From positions 186,001 through 250,000 of the forward strand of contig CAJUMX010000001.1 in assembly GCA_910587705.1 (NCBI GenBank): a stretch of DNA of 64,000 nt, read 5' to 3'. This DNA comes from an uncultured Oscillibacter sp. Lineage in GTDB: Bacteria; Bacillota; Clostridia; Oscillospirales; Oscillospiraceae. The notes beneath the pieces were generated by a model. It made no database searches and was not told the DNA's origin. It worked only from the letters and a program-made list of their open reading frames with translations. Numbering within the stretch: position 1 is the first letter of the stretch; the number at the start of each line of letters is the position of its first letter. This document shows, piece after piece, positions 1-7,909 of this stretch. The position numbers and the translations under genes were made by a program.

Positions 1-59
1 ATGTTCCCATGGCCTCCTTTCACCTCTGCGATTTTGATTTGGCCCTTCGGCCTCCCTGC

Positions 60-88
60 ATTATACGAAAGCAGGGCACAAATGTCAA
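60..88 (-). promoter_or_regulatory. Sigma-A promoter reading leftward off the window
   Basis: On the minus strand TTGACA (88-83) and TATAAT (65-60) are separated by 17 nt, a near-consensus promoter. An AAAGGAGG ribosome site follows at 20-13. The ATG at 10-8 sits too close to it (2 nt); an ATG whose last base lies just outside the window (bases 2 to 0) would have a proper 10-nt spacing. A gene divergent from pgi therefore almost certainly begins at the left edge, but its product cannot be seen. Confidence 0.75.
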
Positions 89-146
89 CTCACCCGGACG
101 CCCGGCCTCTGTCCGAAAATTTTGCCAACTTTTCCCCCTCCGCGTC

Positions 147-175
147 TTGCCGCCGCCCCGGCAAAATGGTATACT
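147..175 (+). promoter_or_regulatory. Sigma-A promoter of pgi
   Basis: TTGCCG (147-152) and TATACT (170-175) with a 17-nt spacer, about 70 nt upstream of the pgi start. Confidence 0.7.
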
Positions 176-247
176 AATCTCAATACGGTTTCCGGCTCCG
201 CCGGAGCCCACAAAATCCATGAAACCTCACGGAAAGGAAGCTGCATC

Positions 248-1585
248 ATGCTGAACGTCAAATCCTTCCAGATCGAAAACTTTATCCCCGCCGATTACCA
301 GAACGCCGCCGCCCCCCGGCTGGCGGAGGCCCAGGAAAAGCTCCAGAAGCACACCGGAGCGGGCCACGAGTTCACCGACTGGGTTCGTCTCCCTGTGGAC
401 TACGACAAGGAGGAGTTCACCCGTATCCAGGCCGCCGCCAAAAAGATTCAGGGCGACTCCAAGGCCCTGGTGGTCATCGGCATCGGCGGAAGCTACCTGG
501 GCGCCCGGGGCGTGGTGGAATACCTCTGCTCCCCCAACTACAACCAAAAGCCCGGAAAGAAAACCCCCAACATCTATTTCGTGGGCAACGGCCTCTCTGC
601 CGACGCCATGCAGGAGGTCTTTGACCTCATCGGGGACCAGGATTTCTCCGTCAACGTCATCTCCAAGTCCGGCACCACCACCGAGCCCGCTGTCGCCTTC
701 CGCTTTTTCCGGGACACCCTGGAGAAGAAGTACGGCAAGGCCGGAGCCAAGGGGCGCATCTATGCCACCACCGACAAGGCCCGGGGCGCTTTGAAGTCCC
801 TGGCCAACGAGGAGGGCTGGGAGAGCTTCGTGGTGCCCGACGGCGTGGGCGGGCGGTACTCTGTCCTCACCGCCGTGGGCCTGCTGCCCATCGCCGTGGC
901 CGGAATCAGCATTGAAGAGCTCATGGGCGGCGCGGCCAAGATGATGAAGCTCTGCGAGACCGCCTCCTATGAAAACCCCGCCTGGACCTACGCCGCCCTC
1001 CGGGACGCGCTGTATCAGAAGGGCTGGAGCATCGAGGTGCTGGCCTGCTACGACCCCGCCTTCCGCTTCATGCTGGAGTGGTGGAAGCAGCTCTACGGCG
1101 AAAGCGAGGGCAAGGACGGCAAGGGCCTCTTCCCCGCAAGCGTGGAGTTCACCGCCGATCTCCACTCCATGGGCCAGTATATCCAGGCCGGGCGGCGCAT
1201 CATGTTTGAGACCGTGGTCCGCCTGGGGGCCTCTGAACACCAGCTGCTGGTGCCCAAGGACGAGGTCAACGGCGACGGGCTGAACTTCCTGGCCGGGGAG
1301 TCCATGGACTACATCCGGGACAAGGCCATGGAGGGCACCCTGCTTGCCCACACCGAGGGCGGCGTGCCCAACGTCATCGTGGAAACCGACGGCAAGAGCG
1401 CCGACTCCCTGGGCCAGCTTATCTACTTCTTCGAGTACGCCTGCGGACTGTCCGGCTACCTGCTGGAGGTCAACCCCTTCGACCAGCCCGGCGTGGAGGC
1501 TTACAAAAAGAACATGTTCGCCCTGCTGGGCAAGCCCGGCTACGAGGCCCAGAAGGCCGAGCTAGAGGCCAAGCTGGGCAAGTAA
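248..1585 (+). CDS. pgi: Glucose-6-phosphate isomerase
   Basis: Interconverts glucose-6-phosphate and fructose-6-phosphate in glycolysis; cytoplasmic. The 445-residue product has the phosphosugar-binding start VVIGIGGSYLGARG, the SKSGTTTEPA loop and the family signature GGRYSVLTAVG, and its length fits the short Gram-positive Pgi type. The reading frame is open back to base 122, but the ATG at 248 is chosen because GGAAAGGAAG lies just before it and the upstream residues do not look like Pgi. It has its own promoter and a weak terminator behind it, so it is probably a single-gene unit. Identification is by recognised family motifs and is secure. Confidence 0.97.
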   Translation: MLNVKSFQIENFIPADYQNAAAPRLAEAQEKLQKHTGAGHEFTDWVRLPVDYDKEEFTRIQAAAKKIQGDSKALVVIGIGGSYLGARGVVEYLCSPNYNQKPGKKTPNIYFVGNGLSADAMQEVFDLIGDQDFSVNVISKSGTTTEPAVAFRFFRDTLEKKYGKAGAKGRIYATTDKARGALKSLANEEGWESFVVPDGVGGRYSVLTAVGLLPIAVAGISIEELMGGAAKMMKLCETASYENPAWTYAALRDALYQKGWSIEVLACYDPAFRFMLEWWKQLYGESEGKDGKGLFPASVEFTADLHSMGQYIQAGRRIMFETVVRLGASEHQLLVPKDEVNGDGLNFLAGESMDYIRDKAMEGTLLAHTEGGVPNVIVETDGKSADSLGQLIYFFEYACGLSGYLLEVNPFDQPGVEAYKKNMFALLGKPGYEAQKAELEAKLGK

Positions 1586-1626
1586 GCTGCTTTTTGCGGC
1601 AGACCCCAGCGTAAAGCCGCTCACCA

Positions 1627-1662
1627 AAGGCCGCCCCGTCCCCCAAGCGAGGCGGCCTTCTT
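1627..1662 (+). terminator. Probable terminator after pgi
   Basis: AAGGCCGCC (1627-1635) pairs with GGCGGCCTT (1651-1659); the trailing CTTC is only weakly T-rich, so termination may be partial. Confidence 0.5.
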
Positions 1663-1717
1663 CAAACCAGAGCGAAAACGATTACCGCACCCAAATCTTT
1701 ACTTTCAGGAGGCGTCT

Positions 1718-2875
1718 ATGAAACAGGCAATTCAAATCGGCGCGGGCAACATCGGCCGGGGGTTCATCGGGGCCCTGCTCAGCCAGGCGGGCTGGCACGT
1801 CACCTTTGCCGACGTGGTGGAGCCCATCATCGAGGCGCTAAACCGGGACCACGGCTACACGGTTCACATTCTGGACAAGGAGCCCGGCGAAATCGCCATC
1901 CACAATGTGGACGGCGTGATCTCCACCTCCCCGGAGTTCGCCCAGAAGGTAGCCCAGTGCTCCCTCATCACCACCGCCGTGGGCCCCAATGTCCTGCCCA
2001 TCATCGCCAAGTCCATCGCGGGGGGGATTCAGGCCCGCATCCAGGCCGGAAACACGGAGCCCATGAACGTGGTGTGCTGTGAGAACGGCCTGCGTACCAC
2101 CACCCGCCTGAAAAACGAGGTGGTGAAGCACCTGAGCCAGGAGGAGACCGCCTTCCTGGAGGAGCATATCGGCTTTGCCGACTGCGCCGTGGACCGCATC
2201 TGCCCCAAGCCCAGCTTTGGCAACATCCTGGACGCCGCCGTGGAGCGCTACTGCGAGTGGGACGTGGAGGCCGCCGCCTGGAAGGGCGAGAAGCCGGACA
2301 TCCCGGGTCTCACTTTTGCGGACAACCTGATGGCCTATCTGGAGCGGAAGCTCTTCACCCTCAACAGCGGCCACGCCATCTGCGCCTACCTTGGCTACCT
2401 GCGGGGCTATGAAACCATCAAGGACAGCATCGCGGACCCCGCCATCGGGGAGATTGTCCACGCCGCCATCTCCGAGAGCGGCGAGGGCCTCATCAAGGAA
2501 TTCGGTTTCGATCCGGACGTGCACCACGCGTATGTAGAGAAGATCTTCGCCCGCTATCAGAACCCCTTCCTGGAGGACGAGGTGCTCCGGGTGGGCCGGG
2601 AGCCCATTCGGAAGCTGGAGGCCGGGGACCGGCTCATCAAGCCCCTGACCACCACCGCCGCCTACGGTCTACCGGTGGACCACCTGATCTTCGGCGCCGC
2701 CGCCGCCCTGCGGTTCGACTGCCCGGAGGACCCCCAGAGCGTGGAGCTCCAGGCCAAGATCAAGGCCGAGGGCCCCGCCGCCGCCCTGGAGGCCTACTCC
2801 GGCCTGAATGCGGAAAATCCTCTGTTTGGACGTATTCTGGATGTTTACAACGCCTTGGCGGTGGCCAAAACATAA
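1718..2875 (+). CDS. mtlD: Mannitol-1-phosphate 5-dehydrogenase
   Basis: NAD-dependent oxidation of mannitol-1-phosphate to fructose-6-phosphate, linking mannitol (or its synthesis) to glycolysis. The 385-residue protein starts with the Rossmann loop QIGAGNIGRGFIG and carries the MtlD/polyol dehydrogenase core with the NSGHAICAYLGYLRGYETI segment that contributes the active site. The length is typical of MtlD (about 380). The ATG follows an AGGAGG site at 1708-1713. No mannitol PTS gene is near, so the substrate may be brought in by a system elsewhere, or the enzyme may work in the reductive direction. Pgi next door makes and uses the same fructose-6-phosphate. Confidence 0.93.
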   Translation: MKQAIQIGAGNIGRGFIGALLSQAGWHVTFADVVEPIIEALNRDHGYTVHILDKEPGEIAIHNVDGVISTSPEFAQKVAQCSLITTAVGPNVLPIIAKSIAGGIQARIQAGNTEPMNVVCCENGLRTTTRLKNEVVKHLSQEETAFLEEHIGFADCAVDRICPKPSFGNILDAAVERYCEWDVEAAAWKGEKPDIPGLTFADNLMAYLERKLFTLNSGHAICAYLGYLRGYETIKDSIADPAIGEIVHAAISESGEGLIKEFGFDPDVHHAYVEKIFARYQNPFLEDEVLRVGREPIRKLEAGDRLIKPLTTTAAYGLPVDHLIFGAAAALRFDCPEDPQSVELQAKIKAEGPAAALEAYSGLNAENPLFGRILDVYNALAVAKT

Positions 2876-2890
2876 TTCCCTGCTTCCGGC

Positions 2891-2925
2891 GGGGCGGAGG
2901 AGCCTTCCTCCGCCCCGTTCTGATT
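2891..2925 (+). terminator. Terminator after mtlD
   Basis: GGGGCGGAGGA (2891-2901) pairs with TCCTCCGCCCC (2906-2916) around a 4-nt loop, followed by GTTCTGATTT. Confidence 0.65.
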
Positions 2926-3015
2926 TCCCGGGAAATCTTTTCCTTCCCTTTTGGGGGAAAGCCTGTTAGAATGGGAGTATCAATCGGAAACATTCCGGGA
3001 GAGAGAGGGACGCTT

Positions 3016-4086
3016 ATGAAACGCCGTCTGGCCGCCCTTCTGGCGGTTTTGCAGCTACTGGTATGCGCCGTTCCCGCCGCCGCGGCGGAATGGGACCCCC
3101 ATGCCCCCCTGTTGTCGCAGCCGGACCTGCCGGAGCTTGCAGGGACCATGCCCCAGAGCGAGGAGACGGAGGACGCCTTCCGTGTCACCGTCAGCTTCAC
3201 CGGCGACATGCTGCTGGCCTCCCTCCAGGGCAAGCGGGCGGCGGGAAACTTCCTGGACTACGCCGCCAAGCAGGAGCCGGCGTACTTTCTCCAGCATGTC
3301 CGGCCCATCTTCGAGGCGGACGACTTCACCGTGGTGAATCTGGAGAACGTGCTGACGGACCGGAACCTCACCCCCAAGGAGAAGGACACGGACCCCGCCT
3401 ATTGGTTTCGGGCCCCCACGGCCAACACGGACATTCTCACCTCCTCTGGCGTGGAGGCGGTGTCCCTGGCCAACAACCACACGGGAGACTATGGTACGGC
3501 CGGCTACAAGGACACGGTGAAGGCCGTTTCCGCCGCCGGGTTAGAATACGGCGGCAACGACCGGACCTTTTACCTGGAGAAGTACGGTTACCGCATTGCC
3601 GTCATCTGCCATGGTCTCTGGAACGAGGGGCAGGCCGGGAGCATCCTCCGGCGTCTCAAGGCAGCGGAACAGGAATCCGACTTCCAGGTGGTCTTTTGCC
3701 ACGGCGGCGCAGAGGGCACCCACACCCCGGAAGCGTGGCGGGTGCGGGCCTCCCGCCGTCTGGTGGACGGTGGCGCGGACCTGATACTGGGGAACCATCC
3801 CCACGTGCTCCAGCCCCGGGAGGTCTACCAGGGCAAGGAGATTGTCTACTCCCTGGGAAACTTCTGCTTCGGCGGCAGCCGGGGACCGGAGAATCGGACC
3901 GTCATCTACCAGCTCATCCTCCAGGTGGAGAACGGGGAGCTGGCAAGCGTGTCCTCGGAGCTGATTCCCTGCTATGTCCACACCGGCGGCAGGGTCAACA
4001 ACTACTGCCCCGCCCCCATTGAGGACGAGGCCCAGCGCCAGCGGGTGCTGGACTTCATGGACGGGAAGGTCAAGCTGCCCTGCTGA
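3016..4086 (+). CDS. CapA-family exported protein
   Basis: A 356-residue secreted protein of the CapA / poly-gamma-glutamate-capsule domain family, which has a calcineurin-like metallophosphatase fold. A signal peptide is visible (MKRRLAALLAVLQLL... ending in AAAA). Family motifs are in order: TGDMLLASL, NLENVLTDR, SLANNHTGDYG and GNHPHVLQ, with the conserved Asp, Asn and His residues expected to bind metal. The ATG at 3016 is chosen over 2971 because GGGAGAGAGGGA precedes it and the signal peptide begins there. No capB/capC/capE neighbours are present, so a role in a gamma-glutamate polymer is not supported here. It could equally be a cell-wall phosphoesterase; the true substrate is unknown. 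Confidence 0.85.
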   Translation: MKRRLAALLAVLQLLVCAVPAAAAEWDPHAPLLSQPDLPELAGTMPQSEETEDAFRVTVSFTGDMLLASLQGKRAAGNFLDYAAKQEPAYFLQHVRPIFEADDFTVVNLENVLTDRNLTPKEKDTDPAYWFRAPTANTDILTSSGVEAVSLANNHTGDYGTAGYKDTVKAVSAAGLEYGGNDRTFYLEKYGYRIAVICHGLWNEGQAGSILRRLKAAEQESDFQVVFCHGGAEGTHTPEAWRVRASRRLVDGGADLILGNHPHVLQPREVYQGKEIVYSLGNFCFGGSRGPENRTVIYQLILQVENGELASVSSELIPCYVHTGGRVNNYCPAPIEDEAQRQRVLDFMDGKVKLPC

Positions 4087-4148
4087 CGGCATACGGAGGA
4101 AGGGCTCGAAAAATCCTTTTCAGGGTCTTATCATGTTCATAAAAAGCT

Positions 4149-4187
4149 TTGCGGCGTCTGAACAGGACGCCGCAATTTTTGATTTTT
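4149..4187 (+). terminator. Rho-independent terminator after the CapA-like gene
   Basis: TTGCGGCGTC (4149-4158) pairs with GACGCCGCAA (4166-4175), followed by TTTTTGATTTTT. Confidence 0.9.
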
Positions 4188-4254
4188 AGCAGGGAAATTT
4201 CCATCTATTACGCAAAATATCTTTACTTTTCTCATAATTTTTATAGAAAAACCC

Positions 4255-4410
4255 TCGACGGAATTTCCTTTTTCTGCTATAATTGTCTTTATTAGGGTAG
4301 GCTCCCGCAATGGAGATGACGTTTCTCCTCCGGCGCGGCAAACGGAAAGACTTCTTTTTCGAGGACTTCGACGTAAGGGCAGGCAATGGAAACGGAAAGG
4401 AACAGGTAAC
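4255..4410 (+). promoter_or_regulatory. Promoter and about 120-nt leader of the symporter gene
   Basis: TCGACG (4255-4260) and a perfect TATAAT (4278-4283) with a 17-nt spacer. Transcription would begin near 4290, leaving a leader of about 120 nt before the symporter start. The leader contains a small hairpin GGAGA/TCTCC near 4313-4330. I recognise no known riboswitch in it. The rest of the 323-base gap (4087-4410) holds only the terminator above. Confidence 0.6.
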
Positions 4411-5853
4411 ATGGATCACACTCAGCTCAGCGTTTTGGACCTTGGCATCATCGCGTTTTATCTGGTCTCCATGGTGGCTGTGGGCATTTACTTTGTCCGG
4501 CGCATTAAGAACACCGGGGACTATTATGTGGCGGGCCGGTCCCTGGGCCCCTTGGTGATGATGGCCACGGTCTGCGCCACCATCATCGGCGGCAGCGGCC
4601 TTATGGGACGGGCGGGCGTCGCCTATTCCAGCGGCTTTAAGGCGGTGCTCACCGCCATCCCCTACCTTTTGGGTATGTTCATCTTCTCCGGCATCGCCGG
4701 GAAGATTTCCGATATCGGCATGAAATACGACGTGACCTCTATCCCAGACCTCTTCCACCGCCGCTTTGGCAAGACGGCGAAAATCCTGCTGGCAGCCATG
4801 GTGGCCTTCACCATGATGGGCACCGTGGCCTCCCAGGTGACGGCCACCGCCACCATCATCAACATGCTGGGGGGCCAGGTGGGCCTCAGCTTTGAGGCCG
4901 GGGCCCTCATCGCCTGCGTCATCTTCATGGTCTACACCGCCTCCAGCGGCCTCTTCGGCGTGGTGTACACCGACGTGCTCCAGTTCTACATGCTGATTCT
5001 CTTCGTCTATATCCTCATCCCCGCAGCTTCCCTCAAGAGCATCGGCGGCTTCTCCAACTTCCTGGCGGGCCTGGACCCCGCCTTGGCGAAGCCCTACCTA
5101 AACGGCGATATCCTGGGGGACATCGTGACCTATCTGGTCTTTACCATGGCCGGGGCGGAGATGTGGCAGCGGGCCTTCGCCGCCAAAGACCGCGGCTCCG
5201 CCAAAAAGGGCATGTTCCTGGGCACCGCCGTCTACGGCATCACCATTGCCCTGGTCTACTTCATGGGCGTGGCCGCCCATCAGGTCATTGGAGACGACGT
5301 TCTGGCGGCCTATGGCAACACCGACGCCGTCGTCCCGGCCCTGGCCATCCACGTGCTGCCCATCGGCTTAACCGGCCTGGCTCTGGCGGGTATTCTCTCC
5401 GTCATCATGTCCACGGCGGACAGCTATCTGCTGGTCAGCGTCCAGACCTGTGTCCACGACATCGGCAAGACCTTCTTCCCGGAGATGAAGGACAAGACAG
5501 AAATCCTCCTCTCCCGAATCTTCTCCATCATCCTGCCCCTGGGCGCGTTGGTCATTGCACTTTACATTAAAAACGCTTATAATATTCTCATGTTCGCCTG
5601 GAGCTTCTACGCGGCGGCGGCAGGCATCCCGGCCTTTGCCGCCCTCTTCTGGAGGAAGGCCACCTCCGCCGGCGTCATCGCTGGCATGGCCGCCGGCTTC
5701 ACCGTCTGCATCGGCTGGAAGCTGGCGGGAGAGCCCTTTGGCCTGGGTTCCGCCGTGCCGGGGACCATCGCCTGCGGCGTGGCCCTGATCGCGGTCAGCC
5801 TGGCCACGTACAAGAGCCGTCCCTCGGTCTTTCTGGATGCGAAGAAGGCTTAA
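4411..5853 (+). CDS. Sodium:solute symporter (SSS family)
   Basis: A 480-residue integral membrane protein of the solute:sodium symporter family, with about 13 hydrophobic segments starting at LGIIAFYLVSMVAVGIYFVRR. Family hallmarks include the early NTGDYYVAGRSLGPLVMMATVCATIIGG-type region (seen in part here) and the STADSYLLVSVQT segment in the second half, where the family's sodium-coordinating residues lie. AAAGGAAC precedes the ATG. The stop is 49 nt upstream of threonine ammonia-lyase, which suggests an operon in which the transporter brings in an amino acid such as threonine or serine. That substrate is inferred from context only; SSS members also carry sugars, pantothenate, proline and carboxylates. 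Confidence 0.88.
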   Translation: MDHTQLSVLDLGIIAFYLVSMVAVGIYFVRRIKNTGDYYVAGRSLGPLVMMATVCATIIGGSGLMGRAGVAYSSGFKAVLTAIPYLLGMFIFSGIAGKISDIGMKYDVTSIPDLFHRRFGKTAKILLAAMVAFTMMGTVASQVTATATIINMLGGQVGLSFEAGALIACVIFMVYTASSGLFGVVYTDVLQFYMLILFVYILIPAASLKSIGGFSNFLAGLDPALAKPYLNGDILGDIVTYLVFTMAGAEMWQRAFAAKDRGSAKKGMFLGTAVYGITIALVYFMGVAAHQVIGDDVLAAYGNTDAVVPALAIHVLPIGLTGLALAGILSVIMSTADSYLLVSVQTCVHDIGKTFFPEMKDKTEILLSRIFSIILPLGALVIALYIKNAYNILMFAWSFYAAAAGIPAFAALFWRKATSAGVIAGMAAGFTVCIGWKLAGEPFGLGSAVPGTIACGVALIAVSLATYKSRPSVFLDAKKA

Positions 5854-5902
5854 ACCGGGCGCATTTCGCTGCGGGGAAAACCCTGCGGAAAGGGGATCAT
5901 CG

Positions 5903-7090
5903 ATGCTGACCTTGGACATGATACGAGACGCGCAGAAGGCGCTGGAGGGCGTCGCCCGCCAGACGCCTCTGGACCCCGCCCCTAAGCTGGGCCGGGACCT
6001 TTACATCAAGGCAGAGAATTTGCAGCTCACCGGCTCCTTCAAGCTTCGGGGCGCCTTCAACAAAATCCGCTCCCTCACGCCGGAGGAAGCGGAAAAAGGC
6101 GTCATCGCCTGTTCCGCCGGAAATCACGCCCAGGGCATCGCCCTGTCCGCCGCCCGACTGGGCATCCCCTCCGTCATCTGCATGCCCGCCGGGGCCCCCA
6201 TCAGCAAGGTGGAGGCCACGAAGGGCTACGGCGCCAGGGTGGTGTTGGTCCCCGGCGTATACGACGACGCGGCGGCAGAGGCCCAGCGCCTCTGCCGGGA
6301 GGAGGGCTATACCTTCGCCCATCCCTTTGACGACCCCTTTGTCATCGCCGGTCAGGGCACCATCGGCCTGGAAATCCTACAGCAGCTGCCCGACGTGGAG
6401 CAGGTGGTGGTCCCCATCGGCGGCGGCGGGCTCATCAGCGGCGTGGCCTTTGCCGTGAAGCAGTTAAAGCCCTCCTGCCGGGTGGTGGGGGTTCAGGCGG
6501 CGGGTGCGCCCTCCATGTACCTCTCCCTCCACGCCGGGGAACCTACGGAGCTTTCCGGCGTGGCCACCATTGCCGACGGCATCGCCGTGAAGCGGCCCGG
6601 AAACCGGACCTTTGCCCTGTGCCGGGAATACGTGGACGAGGTGGTCACCGTCACGGAGGATGAAATTGCCTCTGCCATTCTGGCGCTGATGGAGGAGCAG
6701 AAAACCGTGGCGGAGGGGGCTGGAGCCACCCCGGTGGCCGCCTGCATGTTCGGCAAGGTCTCCACCGACGGGCGGAAAACCGTCTGCTTGGTCTCCGGCG
6801 GCAACGTGGACGTGACCACCCTCTCCCGCATCATCACCAAGGGCCTGTCCAAGGCGGGCCGTCTGGTGGAGCTGACCACTAAGGTGGAGGATAAGCCGGG
6901 CAGCCTCCTCCGGATGCTCCAGGTGGTCTCGGACAGCGGAGCCAACATCATCAGCGTCAACCACAACCGGGAGGACAAGGACTCCGACGTGGGGGCCTGT
7001 ATCGTCACCATGGTGCTGGAGACCCGGGACAGCCGCCACGCGGAAGCCTTGCAGCTGGAGCTGCTGTCCAGGGGGTATCTCATGCGTTGA
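5903..7090 (+). CDS. ilvA: Threonine ammonia-lyase with ACT-like domain
   Basis: PLP enzyme deaminating threonine to 2-oxobutyrate (and often serine to pyruvate). The 395-residue protein has the PLP lysine in TGSFKLRGA (Lys47), the phosphate-binding tetraglycine loop GGGGLISG and a C-terminal ACT-like domain (about 320-395, VELTTKVEDKPGSLLRMLQ). That is the form shared by clostridial catabolic enzymes and short IlvA types, so the biosynthetic versus degradative role is undecided (tdcB is the alternative name). The ATG at 5903 follows GGAAAGGGG; the longer frame from 5837 would overlap the symporter gene. The upstream transporter and downstream Crp/Fnr regulator favour a catabolic, regulated use. 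Confidence 0.93.
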   Translation: MLTLDMIRDAQKALEGVARQTPLDPAPKLGRDLYIKAENLQLTGSFKLRGAFNKIRSLTPEEAEKGVIACSAGNHAQGIALSAARLGIPSVICMPAGAPISKVEATKGYGARVVLVPGVYDDAAAEAQRLCREEGYTFAHPFDDPFVIAGQGTIGLEILQQLPDVEQVVVPIGGGGLISGVAFAVKQLKPSCRVVGVQAAGAPSMYLSLHAGEPTELSGVATIADGIAVKRPGNRTFALCREYVDEVVTVTEDEIASAILALMEEQKTVAEGAGATPVAACMFGKVSTDGRKTVCLVSGGNVDVTTLSRIITKGLSKAGRLVELTTKVEDKPGSLLRMLQVVSDSGANIISVNHNREDKDSDVGACIVTMVLETRDSRHAEALQLELLSRGYLMR

Positions 7091-7199
7091 ATGCCCCGCG
7101 GCAATGTCTGCAAAAATCCCGCACCTGGAATCGGTATTCAAACCGGCTCTAACCTGTACGGTTCTCATTACAAAAAGCCCTGGGACGGGAGGAGCGCGC

Positions 7200-7859
7200 A
7201 TGAACTTTCAAAGCTATTTTCCGATTTGGAGCAAGCTGACGGTCCCGCAGCAAACTCGCATCCTAACCGGCCTGACGGAACGGAGCGTTCAAAAGGGAGC
7301 CCTGCTTCACAACGGCTCCGCGGACTGCACCGGGCTTTTGCTGATAAGGTCCGGCCAGCTTCGGGCGTATATCCTCTCCGACGAAGGCCGGGAGATTACG
7401 GTCTATCGCCTGTTTGACCGGGACCTGTGCCTATTTTCCGCCTCCTGCATGCTGCGGAGCGTACAGTTTGACATTACCATTGAGGCGGAGAAGGACACGG
7501 AGCTCTGGATCATTCCCACCGAGCTTTACCAGCAGCTCATGGAGGAATCCGCCCCCGTCGCCAACTACACCAATGAGATCATGGCGGCCCGCTTTTCGGA
7601 GGTCATGTGGCTGATGGAACAAATCCTGTGGAAGAGCCTGGACAAGCGGGTGGCGGCCTTCCTGCTGGAGGAGTCCGCCATCGAGGGCGGTTCGCTGCTA
7701 AAGCTCACCCATGAGACCATCGCCAACCACCTGGGCACCCACCGGGAGGTCATCACCCGGATGCTCCGCTATTTTCAGGGCGAGGGCATGGTTCGGCTGG
7801 CCCGGGGCTCTGTGGAGCTTCTGGACAGGAAATCGCTGGAGCTCCTGCGGGACGCATAA
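7200..7859 (+). CDS. Crp/Fnr-family transcriptional regulator
   Basis: A 219-residue regulator with an N-terminal cyclic-nucleotide-binding-type beta barrel (about 15-125, with LLLIRSGQLRAYILSDEGREITVYRLFDRD) and a C-terminal Crp-type winged helix-turn-helix (LTHETIANHLGTHREVITRML). It lacks the N-terminal four-cysteine pattern of iron-sulfur FNR proteins; Cys residues occur in the SADCTG and DLCLFSASC segments, so redox or other sensing cannot be excluded. The ATG at 7200 follows GGGAGGAGCG. It lies 109 nt after threonine ammonia-lyase and ends at a terminator shared with the convergent thioredoxin/CoA-disulfide reductase unit. Its ligand and targets are unknown. Confidence 0.9.
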   Translation: MNFQSYFPIWSKLTVPQQTRILTGLTERSVQKGALLHNGSADCTGLLLIRSGQLRAYILSDEGREITVYRLFDRDLCLFSASCMLRSVQFDITIEAEKDTELWIIPTELYQQLMEESAPVANYTNEIMAARFSEVMWLMEQILWKSLDKRVAAFLLEESAIEGGSLLKLTHETIANHLGTHREVITRMLRYFQGEGMVRLARGSVELLDRKSLELLRDA

Positions 7860-7861
7860 AA

Positions 7862-7902
7862 ATACCCCTCCTCAAGCTCCGGTTGGAGCCCAGGAGGGGT
7901 AT
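7862..7902. terminator. Bidirectional terminator
   Basis: ATACCCCTCCT (7862-7872) pairs perfectly with AGGAGGGGTAT (7892-7902), with an inner GCTCC/GGAG helix. T-rich flanks lie on both sides (CTTCTCTTTA on plus, TTTTTATGC on minus), so it serves both convergent units. Confidence 0.85.
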
Positions 7903-7909
7903 CTTCTCT

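Noticed and set aside
227..1351. Long minus-strand open frame opposite pgi
   Set aside because: It mirrors the codon bias of pgi, has no recognisable protein features and no ribosome site; the same holds for the long opposite-strand frames over tryptophanase, PFOR and alpha-galactosidase.
3016..4086. Capsule (poly-gamma-glutamate) synthesis locus
   Set aside because: Only the CapA-like domain is present; no capB, capC or capD partner lies nearby.
4310..4558. Possible leader peptide frame before the sodium symporter
   Set aside because: It runs far into the symporter gene in another frame and has no clear ribosome site.
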